NCBI GenBank assembly: GCA_002322525.1
Contig: DCOU01000152.1
Coordinates: 1-6,115, forward strand
Source of the DNA: Candidatus Omnitrophica bacterium UBA1562
Lineage (GTDB): Bacteria; Omnitrophota; Gorgyraeia; Gygaellales; Profunditerraquicolaceae
Reading direction: 5' to 3'
Length of the DNA stretch: 6,115 bases
The translations under genes were made by a program, and so were the position numbers. The notes under the pieces are model-generated. The model saw only the letters and a program-made list of their open reading frames with translations. It searched no databases and had not been told where the DNA came from. The first letter of the stretch is position 1. Each line of letters opens with the position of its first letter. Below are positions 1 to 5,250 of this stretch, in pieces.

Positions 1-11
1 GGACAGCCCCA
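1..11. repeat. Possible truncated REP-like repeat end
   Basis: The window opens with GGACAGCCCC, close to the GGGACAGACCCC arm at 296-307 and the GGGACTGTCCCC arm at 3715-3726. It may be one end of a third copy of the same repeat, with the rest outside the window. The match is short and rests on resemblance alone. Confidence 0.3.
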
Positions 12-70
12 CGTTTCTATTTTTTAAAGTATTTTTTAGTAGAGAAATTAAAAGTATCGCCTTTTTCTAT

Positions 71-107
71 AATCCCAAGCTTAAAAGGCTTGGGATTTTT
101 ATTTTTA
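71..107 (+). terminator. Rho-independent terminator of a gene left of the window
   Basis: A perfect 10-bp stem (AATCCCAAGC at 71-80, GCTTGGGATT at 88-97) with a 7-base loop is followed by a T-rich tract interrupted by single A residues up to 107. The T-tract lies only on the plus-strand side, so it should end a rightward transcript whose gene lies before position 1. No coding end is visible between 1 and 70. Confidence 0.75.
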
Positions 108-294
108 GGGGGTGGCTTGGCTTGGATTCGAGCAGCATCTAGAAAATTCGAGCGGGTGAGGGTTGCTCCGCTAAGGATTATCGGGCAGAGCGAGAAGTTT
201 CTCGCTTCGAGAAACTTCTCGCTGGGGAATTTCGAGCGGTGATGCGAGAAACTACCCCAGACAGGACCCGCTAATTTCATAAAAAGTAATTATC
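108..294. other. Gene-free stretch with repeats, possible gene remnant
   Basis: No reading frame here has a plausible start with a ribosome-binding site or any recognisable motif. Minus-strand frames run straight through the terminator at 71-107, which argues against coding. The stretch contains the short word TTCGAGCGG twice (147-155, 231-239), a variant TTCGAGCAG (127-135), and a long hairpin listed separately. It could be a decayed gene tail or mobile-element debris; the sequence does not say which. Confidence 0.4.
189..223. repeat. Perfect 16-bp inverted repeat with 3-base loop
   Basis: AGCGAGAAGTTTCTCG (189-204) and its exact complement CGAGAAACTTCTCGCT (208-223) are separated by CTT. 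There is no T-tract on either side, so it is not a standard terminator. A partial copy of the arm, GCGAGAAACT, recurs at 244-253. It may be a mobile palindromic element or an RNA hairpin; its function is unknown. Confidence 0.7.
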
Positions 295-348
295 AGGGAC
301 AGACCCCTAAGTACAATCTACTAAAATGACATTTCGGGGTCAGTCCCT
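295..348. repeat. REP-like imperfect inverted repeat
   Basis: Left arm AGGGAC-A-GACCCC (295-307) pairs with right arm GGGGTC-A-GTCCCT (336-348): two 6-bp blocks around a single A/A mismatch, separated by 28 bases. The arms resemble the hairpin at 3712-3744, so this is a dispersed family and not a unique site. Such arms resemble REP/REPIN sequences mobilised by IS200-type (RAYT) transposases, but no transposase lies in the window. It starts only 6 bases past the helicase stop codon and may act as a 3' hairpin for that minus-strand transcript. Confidence 0.65.
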
Positions 349-354
349 TTTGGC

Positions 355-2232
355 CTAACCTTCGCGGAGTTGCTTCTCCGCATCCACGATATCGCGGTTA
401 ATTACGCGGATAGTTTCTTTTATTTTTTCTTTTAAGACGTATGAGGCGACCTCGGCGTCCTTAATTTCCCTTAAAATCTGAATTGCCATCCGAAAATATC
501 GCACTACTTCGCCTTCGTCCGTATCCGTAAATTGCAGAATTTTATCAAAATTTGTGCCGCGCAGCCAACCTTCAATACTTGAGCTGAGATGAAAATAGGT
601 GGGCTTACTCAAAGGATAAATCCTGTATTTTAGTTCTAACTTCTTTATCTTCTCGTGTATCTCTTCGCAGACCCTCTTTACTTTGCGCGCCGCTTTAGAA
701 AGATGAGGCATACGCTGGTTCTTCCGGGGTTCGAAAACTACAGCTGCCGCGAGAATCCCCAAAGCGAATTCATCCAGCTGCTCTAAGATGTTCTGCTCAT
801 AAAGTTCAGAAAGGATTAGTTCGTAACCATAGACGGTTTTGGCAAATTGGCCTTTCTGGGTCAAAGAGCCGTTTTCTATATAACCTGATTCCGTGAGTAA
901 TTTTAATTTTGCCTCAATTAAGCGCAGCGCTTCCTTTTGTTCGTATTTCTTGGACTGGAAATAATGTAAGGACAAAGGATAGATTTTATAGATATCCTCT
1001 TTATATTTTTCATACAGGTTAAGAACAGTAGCATAAGAGGAATTTAACTGGCTTCTTACCTCTTCGGGCCTGCCGTAGATGATACGTTTTACTTCTTCCA
1101 TATTTATCCGCGCAGGGTTTACGCGGCAATAGACAAAACCTTCTAAATCTTGCCCACGCCTTCCGGCACGCCCGGCCATCTGGTAAAAATCCCTGGTTTT
1201 CAAGGTTCTCATATAACGGCCGTAGAATTTTCTTAAATCGTCAAAAATAACTGTGCGGCTGGGCATATTAATCCCTAAGGCAAAGGTCTCGGTGGTAAAA
1301 ATCACTTTTAAGAGCCGGCTGGTAAATAATCTTTCTATTACTTCTTTTAAGGTAGGCAGCATTCCGGCGTGATGATAGGCAATTCCCTTTTGAATAAGGG
1401 AATATAAAGTTTGCGCAGACCTTTCGTGCTTGAGGTCAAAGCGTTCACACAGAGAATCAAACAAAGATAGTATCTCCTGCCTCTCTTTTTCAGTTAAGAA
1501 ATTATAACTATACAATTCCATGGCCAGCTCTTCAGCCCTTCTTCTGCCGAAAACAAAATATATACAAGGCAGGCCCTCTTTTTGGCGAATGTAGTTTATG
1601 AGATTAGTCATCCTGTTTGGCCGGCCAGCTCCTAACTTTTTTAAATTATTTATATTATCTACGACTTCGTTTTGGCACTGGAAGAAGAAATGTAAAGGCA
1701 CAGGCCTTTTTTCTTCAATTACTGTCTTTACCTGTTTATTATGTATAGACTGAATCCATTCTGCCAATTTATCTATGTTAGGTATAGTGGCAGAGAGGGC
1801 GAGGATATTCATATGTTTGGGTAAAAATATGAGAGACTCTTCCCAGACTGTGCCACGTTCAGGGTTATCGATATAATGGACTTCATCAAAGATAACCCAG
1901 GAGTAAATTTCCAGGCTTTTTGGTTCGTCTAAAATTTTGTTGCGAAATATCTCAGTAGTCATAATTAACACAGGTGCAGAAGGGTTCAGAGAAACATCGC
2001 CGGTTAATATACCGATATTTTCACCGAATTGATTTTCGAAATCGCGGAATTTCTGGTTGGAGAGGGCTTTGATGGGCGCGGTATAGACAACACCCACTTT
2101 ATTTTGAATACAGGTTGAGATGACGTATTCGGCAATTGCGGTTTTGCCGCTGCCTGTGGGAGCGGAGACAATTACGGAGTGGCCTTGATTTATATAATCA
2201 ATTGCCTCTTGCTGGAAACGGTCGTAAAGCAT
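355..2232 (-). CDS. Ski2-like DExH-box RNA helicase
   Basis: This 625-residue superfamily 2 helicase would use ATP to unwind or remodel RNA in the cytoplasm. Visible motifs in order are a Q-like FQQEAI (6-11), Walker A APTGSGKT (24-31), Ia TAPIKALSNQ (51-60), TGD (77-79), DEVH box (116-119), SAT (147-149), motif IV region IYFVFGRR (224-231), TTETFALGINMP (313-324) and motif VI QMAGRAGRRG (351-360). SYATVLNLYEKY (399-410) and the C-terminal DEGEVVRYFRMAIQILREI (572-590) match the winged-helix and DSHCT regions of the Ski2/Mtr4 family. It is much shorter than eukaryotic Mtr4 or Ski2 (about 1,000 residues or more), with no room for a full arch/KOW insertion. The ATG at 2230-2232 lacks a clear Shine-Dalgarno, but a stop lies eight codons upstream, so the start cannot move far. 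It is transcribed alone, divergent from the DUF3786 gene. Class is confident; RNA substrate is unknown. Confidence 0.93.
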   Translation of the reverse strand: MLYDRFQQEAIDYINQGHSVIVSAPTGSGKTAIAEYVISTCIQNKVGVVYTAPIKALSNQKFRDFENQFGENIGILTGDVSLNPSAPVLIMTTEIFRNKILDEPKSLEIYSWVIFDEVHYIDNPERGTVWEESLIFLPKHMNILALSATIPNIDKLAEWIQSIHNKQVKTVIEEKRPVPLHFFFQCQNEVVDNINNLKKLGAGRPNRMTNLINYIRQKEGLPCIYFVFGRRRAEELAMELYSYNFLTEKERQEILSLFDSLCERFDLKHERSAQTLYSLIQKGIAYHHAGMLPTLKEVIERLFTSRLLKVIFTTETFALGINMPSRTVIFDDLRKFYGRYMRTLKTRDFYQMAGRAGRRGQDLEGFVYCRVNPARINMEEVKRIIYGRPEEVRSQLNSSYATVLNLYEKYKEDIYKIYPLSLHYFQSKKYEQKEALRLIEAKLKLLTESGYIENGSLTQKGQFAKTVYGYELILSELYEQNILEQLDEFALGILAAAVVFEPRKNQRMPHLSKAARKVKRVCEEIHEKIKKLELKYRIYPLSKPTYFHLSSSIEGWLRGTNFDKILQFTDTDEGEVVRYFRMAIQILREIKDAEVASYVLKEKIKETIRVINRDIVDAEKQLREG

Positions 2233-2245
2233 ATTAAATGAGCAG

Positions 2246-2282
2246 ACAATTTACGTAAGCTCGAAAGAGCTACGTAAATTGT
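2246..2282. repeat. Long hairpin 1 of the divergent gap
   Basis: ACAATTTACGT (2246-2256) pairs with ACGTAAATTGT (2272-2282); inside, after one bulged A, AGCTC and GAGCT pair around a GAAA loop, giving 16 bp in all. GAAA closed by C-G is a stable GNRA tetraloop when read on the plus strand. It lies 14 bases before the helicase start and, if transcribed leftward, would sit in that gene's 5' untranslated region. No T-tract follows on either strand. Confidence 0.7.
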
Positions 2283-2284
2283 AG

Positions 2285-2376
2285 CCTTGCGGTAAAAATA
2301 TTTTGGCGTCTGCGAATTAACCCCGAAGCGTATCCCAAAAATATCGTAGAGATTTTTGGGATGTTTACGCAAGGGG
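2285..2376. repeat. Compound hairpin 2 of the divergent gap
   Basis: A perfect 11-bp hairpin, ATCCCAAAAAT (2332-2342) with ATTTTTGGGAT (2352-2362), is enclosed by a second helix, CCTTGCGGTAAA (2285-2296) with TTTACGCAAGG (2364-2374), which has one bulged G. An alternative outer pairing uses GCGT (2328-2331) with ACGC (2367-2370) and CCCC (2321-2324) with GGGG (2373-2376). The two outer pairings compete for the same right arm, so the element could switch between folds. Confidence 0.55.
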
Positions 2377-2393
2377 GACATCTTATCAATCCT

Positions 2394-2453
2394 ATTCCGA
2401 CTCATATACTGTGTAAAAATTTTAGAATAAAATTTTTACACATTCGTCGGAAT
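2394..2453. repeat. Long hairpin 3 of the divergent gap
   Basis: A perfect 15-bp stem, TGTGTAAAAATTTTA (2410-2424) and its complement (2428-2442), closes on a GAA loop. An outer 8-bp helix, ATTCCGAC (2394-2401) with GTCGGAAT (2446-2453), extends it across an internal loop. The stem is AT-rich with no T-tract after it, so it fits a terminator poorly. Confidence 0.7.
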
Positions 2454-2465
2454 AAGTTCGGACAC

Positions 2466-2498
2466 ATAACTTATGTTCGCTTACGCTCCATAAGTTAT
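2466..2498. repeat. Hairpin 4 of the divergent gap
   Basis: ATAACTTATG (2466-2475) and CATAAGTTAT (2489-2498) form a perfect 10-bp inverted repeat around a 13-base spacer. It ends 27 bases before the -35 box of the DUF3786 promoter, so it could be an operator as well as an RNA hairpin. The sequence does not distinguish these. Confidence 0.6.
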
Positions 2499-2525
2499 AT
2501 CCTCACTTATTATAATCTAAAATTA

Positions 2526-2554
2526 TTGATTTATCCAATTAAAAAGAGTAAAAT
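2526..2554 (+). promoter_or_regulatory. Sigma-70 type promoter of the DUF3786 gene
   Basis: TTGATT (2526-2531) and TAAAAT (2549-2554) are separated by exactly 17 bases. Transcription would start at about 2561, only a couple of bases before the ATG at 2563, which predicts a leaderless or nearly leaderless mRNA. No Shine-Dalgarno lies before that ATG, which agrees. Confidence 0.65.
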
Positions 2555-2562
2555 AGTTTACA

Positions 2563-3114
2563 ATGAGTTACGCGGCAGCGCTGGAAAAAGGCTGGGAGGA
2601 TTTAAGTAACCTAAATCCCGGCAAAATTTTAGCCGTTAAATTCTTAGGCGATGAATATAGCGTGGATTTGCAGGAAAAAAGAGCGCTGTCTTTGGCTTGT
2701 AACGCTCCGGCGAAAGATTTTGCCATAATTCTCATTCTGCATTATCTGGCGCATAAATTAAAGGGATTGCCTTCCTTAACCAACGAATGGATGAGTTTTA
2801 AGGAGTTATCGGGTGTAGAGGGTTATTATTCTGCTTTTAGAAAGAGGGCAATTGAGCCGATAATCAGAAAGTATGGCAGCCATCCCGAAGGCCTACTGGC
2901 AGCCTTGGATAGATTATCGGCAAAGAGAGTTGACCAGGGTGATGTGGGTATTGTGCTGGAAGTATTTGAGGGAGTGCCTGTATTGATTACACTTTGGCGT
3001 TCCGACGATGAATTCGGGCCTGAGGCAAATATGCTTTTTGATAAAAGCATTACCCGGATATTTTGTACCGAGGATATAGTGGTCCTGGCAGGTTTTGTAG
3101 CCAGTCTACTATAA
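2563..3114 (+). CDS. DUF3786 family protein
   Basis: This 183-residue protein is a single DUF3786 domain of unknown biochemical function. The recognisable features are the N-terminal helix ALEKGWEDLSNLNP (6-19), EYSVDL (31-36), the hydrophobic stretch ending in HYLAHKLKGLP (60-70), NEWMSFKEL (74-82) and the C-terminal block LWRSDDEFGPEANMLFD (144-160) followed by TEDIVVL (169-175). It lacks a signal peptide and a fused Fe-S domain, which some family members carry, so it should be cytoplasmic. The ATG at 2563 is chosen because ALEKxWEDL is the usual family beginning; it has no ribosome-binding site and the promoter is almost on top of it. The nuclease gene starts 23 bases after its stop, so the two probably share a transcript. 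Family membership comes from recalled family features and was not checked by a search. Confidence 0.85.
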   Translation: MSYAAALEKGWEDLSNLNPGKILAVKFLGDEYSVDLQEKRALSLACNAPAKDFAIILILHYLAHKLKGLPSLTNEWMSFKELSGVEGYYSAFRKRAIEPIIRKYGSHPEGLLAALDRLSAKRVDQGDVGIVLEVFEGVPVLITLWRSDDEFGPEANMLFDKSITRIFCTEDIVVLAGFVASLL

Positions 3115-3137
3115 AATTTAAAGGAGAATTTCATAAA

Positions 3138-3698
3138 ATGAAAAAAGTCATTATTTCTTTAATTATCCTGTTGTCTTTACCGTTTAATTTTTGTATCGCG
3201 GATGATGAACCGGCTAAAATTTATCATTCTGGTGATTGGAAATTCAGCATGCCATTTGGCAAATCTTACAATTATGCTGATATCTTAGTCCAGCGGGCTG
3301 TTGACGGAGATACGCTAAAACTGGAGACAGGGGAAAGAGTGCGCCTTATAGGTATAGATACGCCAGAAATGCACGAGTCAGATAAGTTATACAGAGATAG
3401 TCAAAGAACAGGAGAGGATGTGCGCACTATTCAAGAATTAGGCAAGCGTGCTTATGAATTTACCAAAAAGCTGGTCGAAGGCAAACGCGTCAGCCTTGAA
3501 TTTGATGTGGAAAGGTATGATAAATACAAGAGGCTTCTTGCCTATGTGTATTTAAAGGACGGCACCTTCGTAAATGCTGAGATTGTAAAACAGGGATACG
3601 CTTCTCTGATGACTATACCGCCGAATGCGAAATACTCAAATTTACTCTTGAAGTTATATCAAGAAGCGCGTGCAAATAAGCGCGGCCTATGGAAATAA
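3138..3698 (+). CDS. Secreted thermonuclease-like (SNase fold) nuclease
   Basis: This 186-residue protein belongs to the staphylococcal nuclease family, calcium-dependent phosphodiesterases that cut DNA and RNA. The key residues are all present: VDGDT (55-59, Asp58 matching Asp21 of the S. aureus enzyme), R69 with IDTPE (73-77) matching Arg35, Asp40, Thr41 and Glu43, and DKYKRLLAYVY (128-138) with R132 matching Arg87. An N-terminal MKK and hydrophobic run (4-20) form a Sec signal peptide, probably cut near CIA/DD (21-22); Cys19 is not in a good lipobox, so a lipoprotein is unlikely. The ATG at 3138 is supported by AAGGAG at 3121-3126 and the signal peptide; an upstream in-frame start inside the DUF3786 gene would bury that peptide. 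It probably degrades extracellular or periplasmic nucleic acid. A link to the DprA gene 2.2 kb downstream would be speculation. Confidence 0.94.
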   Translation: MKKVIISLIILLSLPFNFCIADDEPAKIYHSGDWKFSMPFGKSYNYADILVQRAVDGDTLKLETGERVRLIGIDTPEMHESDKLYRDSQRTGEDVRTIQELGKRAYEFTKKLVEGKRVSLEFDVERYDKYKRLLAYVYLKDGTFVNAEIVKQGYASLMTIPPNAKYSNLLLKLYQEARANKRGLWK

Positions 3699-3711
3699 AT
3701 GTAGCGTTACA

Positions 3712-3744
3712 GCAGGGACTGTCCCCTTCGGTGACTGTCCCTGC
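3712..3744. repeat. REP-like hairpin upstream of aroC
   Basis: GCAGGGAC (3712-3719) pairs with GTCCCTGC (3737-3744). After a T/T mismatch GTC pairs with GAC, and after a C/T mismatch CC pairs with GG around a TTC loop. The mismatches are symmetric, as in REP elements. It contains the near-palindrome GGGACTGTCCC and shares its arm with the repeat at 295-348. It lies 13 bases after the nuclease stop and 48 before aroC, where it could stabilise or partly end the upstream transcript. No T-tract follows. Confidence 0.65.
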
Positions 3745-3750
3745 CAAGCG

Positions 3751-3776
3751 AGATATGCGTTAATCGCTAGATATGC
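3751..3776. repeat. Short direct repeat AGATATGC
   Basis: AGATATGC occurs at 3751-3758 and 3769-3776, each preceded by part of a small inverted pair, AGCGA (3747-3751) and TCGCT (3764-3768). It directly follows the REP-like hairpin and may be part of its insertion. Chance is possible at this length. Confidence 0.3.
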
Positions 3777-3792
3777 CAAACAGGAGGCAATT

Positions 3793-4857
3793 ATGTTAAG
3801 ATATTTAACCGCAGGTGAATCGCACGGAAAGGGCTTGGTGGCGATATTAGAGGGTATGCCCGCAGGCCTGAAACTGGATTTAGCCAAGATAAATCAGGAA
3901 TTAAAACGCAGGCAAGCCGGCTTAGGCCGCGGTAAACGTATGCAAATTGAGAAAGATAAAACCCAGATAATTTCCGGGTTAAAGAAAGGTATCACCTTAG
4001 GTAGCCCCATTGCGTTCTTAATTGAGAATAAAGATTTCAGTATTGAGCGGTTACCTAGAGTAACCTGTCCGCGTCCAGGGCATGCGGATTTAGCCGGGCT
4101 CTTAAAATACGGATTCGCAGATGCACGCAATGTTTTAGAGCGCGCATCTGCTCGAGAAACCGCCAGCCGCGTAGGAATAGGAGCAATATGTAAGATATTT
4201 TTAGCGGAATTTAGGATAAGAATATCCAGTCATGTTTTATCTATCGGAGGCGAATCCACCCGTTTGGCGATGATAAAGAAGATTAGCGAGGCCAAAGACA
4301 ACAAAGATACTGTGGGTGGTATTTTTGAAGTTATAGTTAAAGGAGCGCCTTGCGGTTTGGGTAGTTACGTGCAGGCGGATAGGCGTCTGGATGGCCGGAT
4401 AGCGCAAGCCGTAATGTCTATTCCGGGAGTAAAAGGAGTTGAGATTGGCCTGGGTTTTGGCTATGCAGATAAATTTGGCTCTGAAGTTCACGATGCCATT
4501 TATTATACTAAAAATAAAAGCCTCACCTGCTCAGGCAGGCAGGGTTATTTTCGCAAAACTAATCATGCCGGTGGTATTGAAGGCGGCATATCCAATGGCG
4601 AAGATATTATTCTGCGCGCCTGCATGAAACCCATTTCTACCTTAATGCATCCTTTGGATTCCGTAAATATCATCACCAAAAAACCCGCAAAAGCAACGGT
4701 TGAGCGTTCGGATATTTGCGTAGTGGAGTCTGCGGGTGTAATTGCGGAGTCTGTTTTGGCTTACGTGCTGGCAGATACGTTCTTGGAGAAGTTCGGCAGC
4801 GACTGTCTTTCGGATATAAAAGATAATTACCATAATTATCTAAAAAAAATGCGTTAG
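3793..4857 (+). CDS. aroC: Chorismate synthase
   Basis: AroC converts 5-enolpyruvylshikimate-3-phosphate to chorismate, the last step of the shikimate pathway, using reduced FMN as a non-consumed cofactor in the cytoplasm. The 354 residues carry all family signatures: GESHG (8-12, with His11), RRQAGLGRGKRMQIEKD (39-55), CPRPGHAD (92-99, with His97), ERASARETASRVGIG (116-130), NHAGGIEGGISNG (257-269), and RSDICVVESAGVIAES (305-320). It is slightly shorter than the usual 360-390 residues. The ATG at 3793 is chosen because AGGAGG (3782-3787) lies five bases upstream and the family begins just before the GESHG motif. The frame stays open back into the nuclease gene through the REP hairpin, but that extension has no homology I recognise. 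spoVG follows 46 bases later, and aroK is nearby under its own promoter. Confidence 0.97.
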   Translation: MLRYLTAGESHGKGLVAILEGMPAGLKLDLAKINQELKRRQAGLGRGKRMQIEKDKTQIISGLKKGITLGSPIAFLIENKDFSIERLPRVTCPRPGHADLAGLLKYGFADARNVLERASARETASRVGIGAICKIFLAEFRIRISSHVLSIGGESTRLAMIKKISEAKDNKDTVGGIFEVIVKGAPCGLGSYVQADRRLDGRIAQAVMSIPGVKGVEIGLGFGYADKFGSEVHDAIYYTKNKSLTCSGRQGYFRKTNHAGGIEGGISNGEDIILRACMKPISTLMHPLDSVNIITKKPAKATVERSDICVVESAGVIAESVLAYVLADTFLEKFGSDCLSDIKDNYHNYLKKMR

Positions 4858-4860
4858 AAA

Positions 4861-4901
4861 ATATCGCCTCCTTCGTCTATTAAAGTAGAAGGAGGTGATA
4901 T
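4861..4901 (+). promoter_or_regulatory. Hairpin sequestering the SpoVG ribosome-binding site
   Basis: ATATCGCCTCCTTC (4861-4874) pairs with GAAGGAGGTGATAT (4888-4901) over 14 bp with one G-U wobble and a 13-base loop. The right arm contains AAGGAGGTGAT, an 11-base match to the complement of the 16S rRNA 3' tail, and the ATG follows at 4904. The left arm is thus a built-in anti-Shine-Dalgarno. It begins three bases after the aroC stop, so a ribosome terminating on aroC would open the stem. The inferred effect is that SpoVG translation depends on aroC translation or on a factor that melts the stem. No T-tract follows, so it is not a terminator. Confidence 0.75.
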
Positions 4902-4903
4902 CG

Positions 4904-5161
4904 ATGGATGAGAACTTGATTCAAGTCAGCCGGATTCACAGGTTTGACGGCGGCGATTCCAAGCTTAAGGCATTTGTGGATGTTACGCTGGCAGGCGTTG
5001 TGATTACGGGGTTGCGCATAGTCGAGGGCAAAAACGGTTTATTCCTGGGTATGCCCCGGCAGCAGGGTAAAGATGGCAAGTGGTACAACTGTGTATACCC
5101 GGCAACCAAAGAAATACATCAAGAGTTAACTGATCTTGTTTTGGCAGCGTACAAGGAGTGA
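4904..5161 (+). CDS. spoVG: SpoVG family regulatory protein
   Basis: This 85-residue protein matches SpoVG, a small nucleic-acid-binding regulator first known from Bacillus sporulation and also found in many non-sporulating bacteria. The family features are KLKAFVDVTLAGVVITGLRI (20-39), the core NGLFLGMP (44-51), and the CVYPATKEIHQEL stretch (63-75) corresponding to the AHPI region. The N-terminal ten residues differ from the Bacillus form. The ATG at 4904 lies 8 bases after GGAGG; a GTG at 4895 overlaps the Shine-Dalgarno itself and is rejected. It lies between aroC and aroK and is followed by a strong hairpin, so it is probably the last gene of the aroC transcript. Its target here is unknown. 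Confidence 0.9.
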   Translation: MDENLIQVSRIHRFDGGDSKLKAFVDVTLAGVVITGLRIVEGKNGLFLGMPRQQGKDGKWYNCVYPATKEIHQELTDLVLAAYKE

Positions 5162-5170
5162 GAGTTAGAG

Positions 5171-5213
5171 CTAAACCCCCGCCGCCCCGCATTGTGGGGC
5201 AGCGGGGGTTTAG
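5171..5213 (+). terminator. GC-rich terminator-type hairpin after SpoVG
   Basis: CTAAACCCCCGC (5171-5182) pairs perfectly with GCGGGGGTTTAG (5202-5213). Beyond a C/A mismatch the inner arms pair almost completely (GCCCC with GGGGC, then one G-U and one C-G pair), leaving an ATT loop. The stem is very stable, but the following T-tract is only TTT, so release may need help or the hairpin may mainly protect the mRNA 3' end. The -35 box of the next promoter begins at 5215. Confidence 0.7.
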
Positions 5214-5214
5214 T

Positions 5215-5243
5215 TTGACAGCGTTTTAACTATATGTTAGAAT
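5215..5243 (+). promoter_or_regulatory. Consensus sigma-70 promoter of the aroK-dprA transcript
   Basis: TTGACA (5215-5220) is a perfect -35 box and TAGAAT (5238-5243) a near-perfect -10 box, with the optimal 17-base spacer. The expected start at about 5250 falls just before the ATG at 5251. It abuts the preceding terminator hairpin. Confidence 0.85.
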
Positions 5244-5250
5244 TGTGGTT

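Noticed and set aside
17..280. 87-codon minus-strand frame left of the helicase
   Set aside because: It reads straight through the terminator hairpin at 71-107 and the perfect palindrome at 189-223, and has no recognisable domain or ribosome-binding site.
2278..2283. Minus-strand TACAAT as a -10 box for the helicase
   Set aside because: No acceptable -35 hexamer lies 16-18 bases upstream on that strand, and the word is partly made by the hairpin arm. The helicase promoter remains unidentified.
2190..2405. 71-codon minus-strand frame over the helicase start
   Set aside because: It overlaps the helicase N-terminus out of frame and consists of repeat sequence.
2361..2609. 82-codon plus-strand frame in the divergent gap
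   Set aside because: It is built from hairpin sequences, overlaps the DUF3786 start in another frame, lies upstream of the promoter at 2526-2554, and has no family resemblance.
3063..3137. Upstream start for the nuclease
   Set aside because: It overlaps the end of the DUF3786 gene and would place 25 residues before a clear signal peptide; the ATG at 3138 has a good Shine-Dalgarno.
3670..3792. Upstream extension of AroC
   Set aside because: It overlaps the nuclease end and translates a REP-like repeat; family proteins begin just before the GESHG motif, which fits the ATG at 3793.
4861..4901. The stem before SpoVG as an aroC terminator
   Set aside because: No T-tract follows either strand's stem, and the right arm is the ribosome-binding site of the next gene.
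4895..4903. GTG start for SpoVG
   Set aside because: The codon is part of the AAGGAGGTGAT ribosome-binding site itself, which correctly positions the ATG at 4904.
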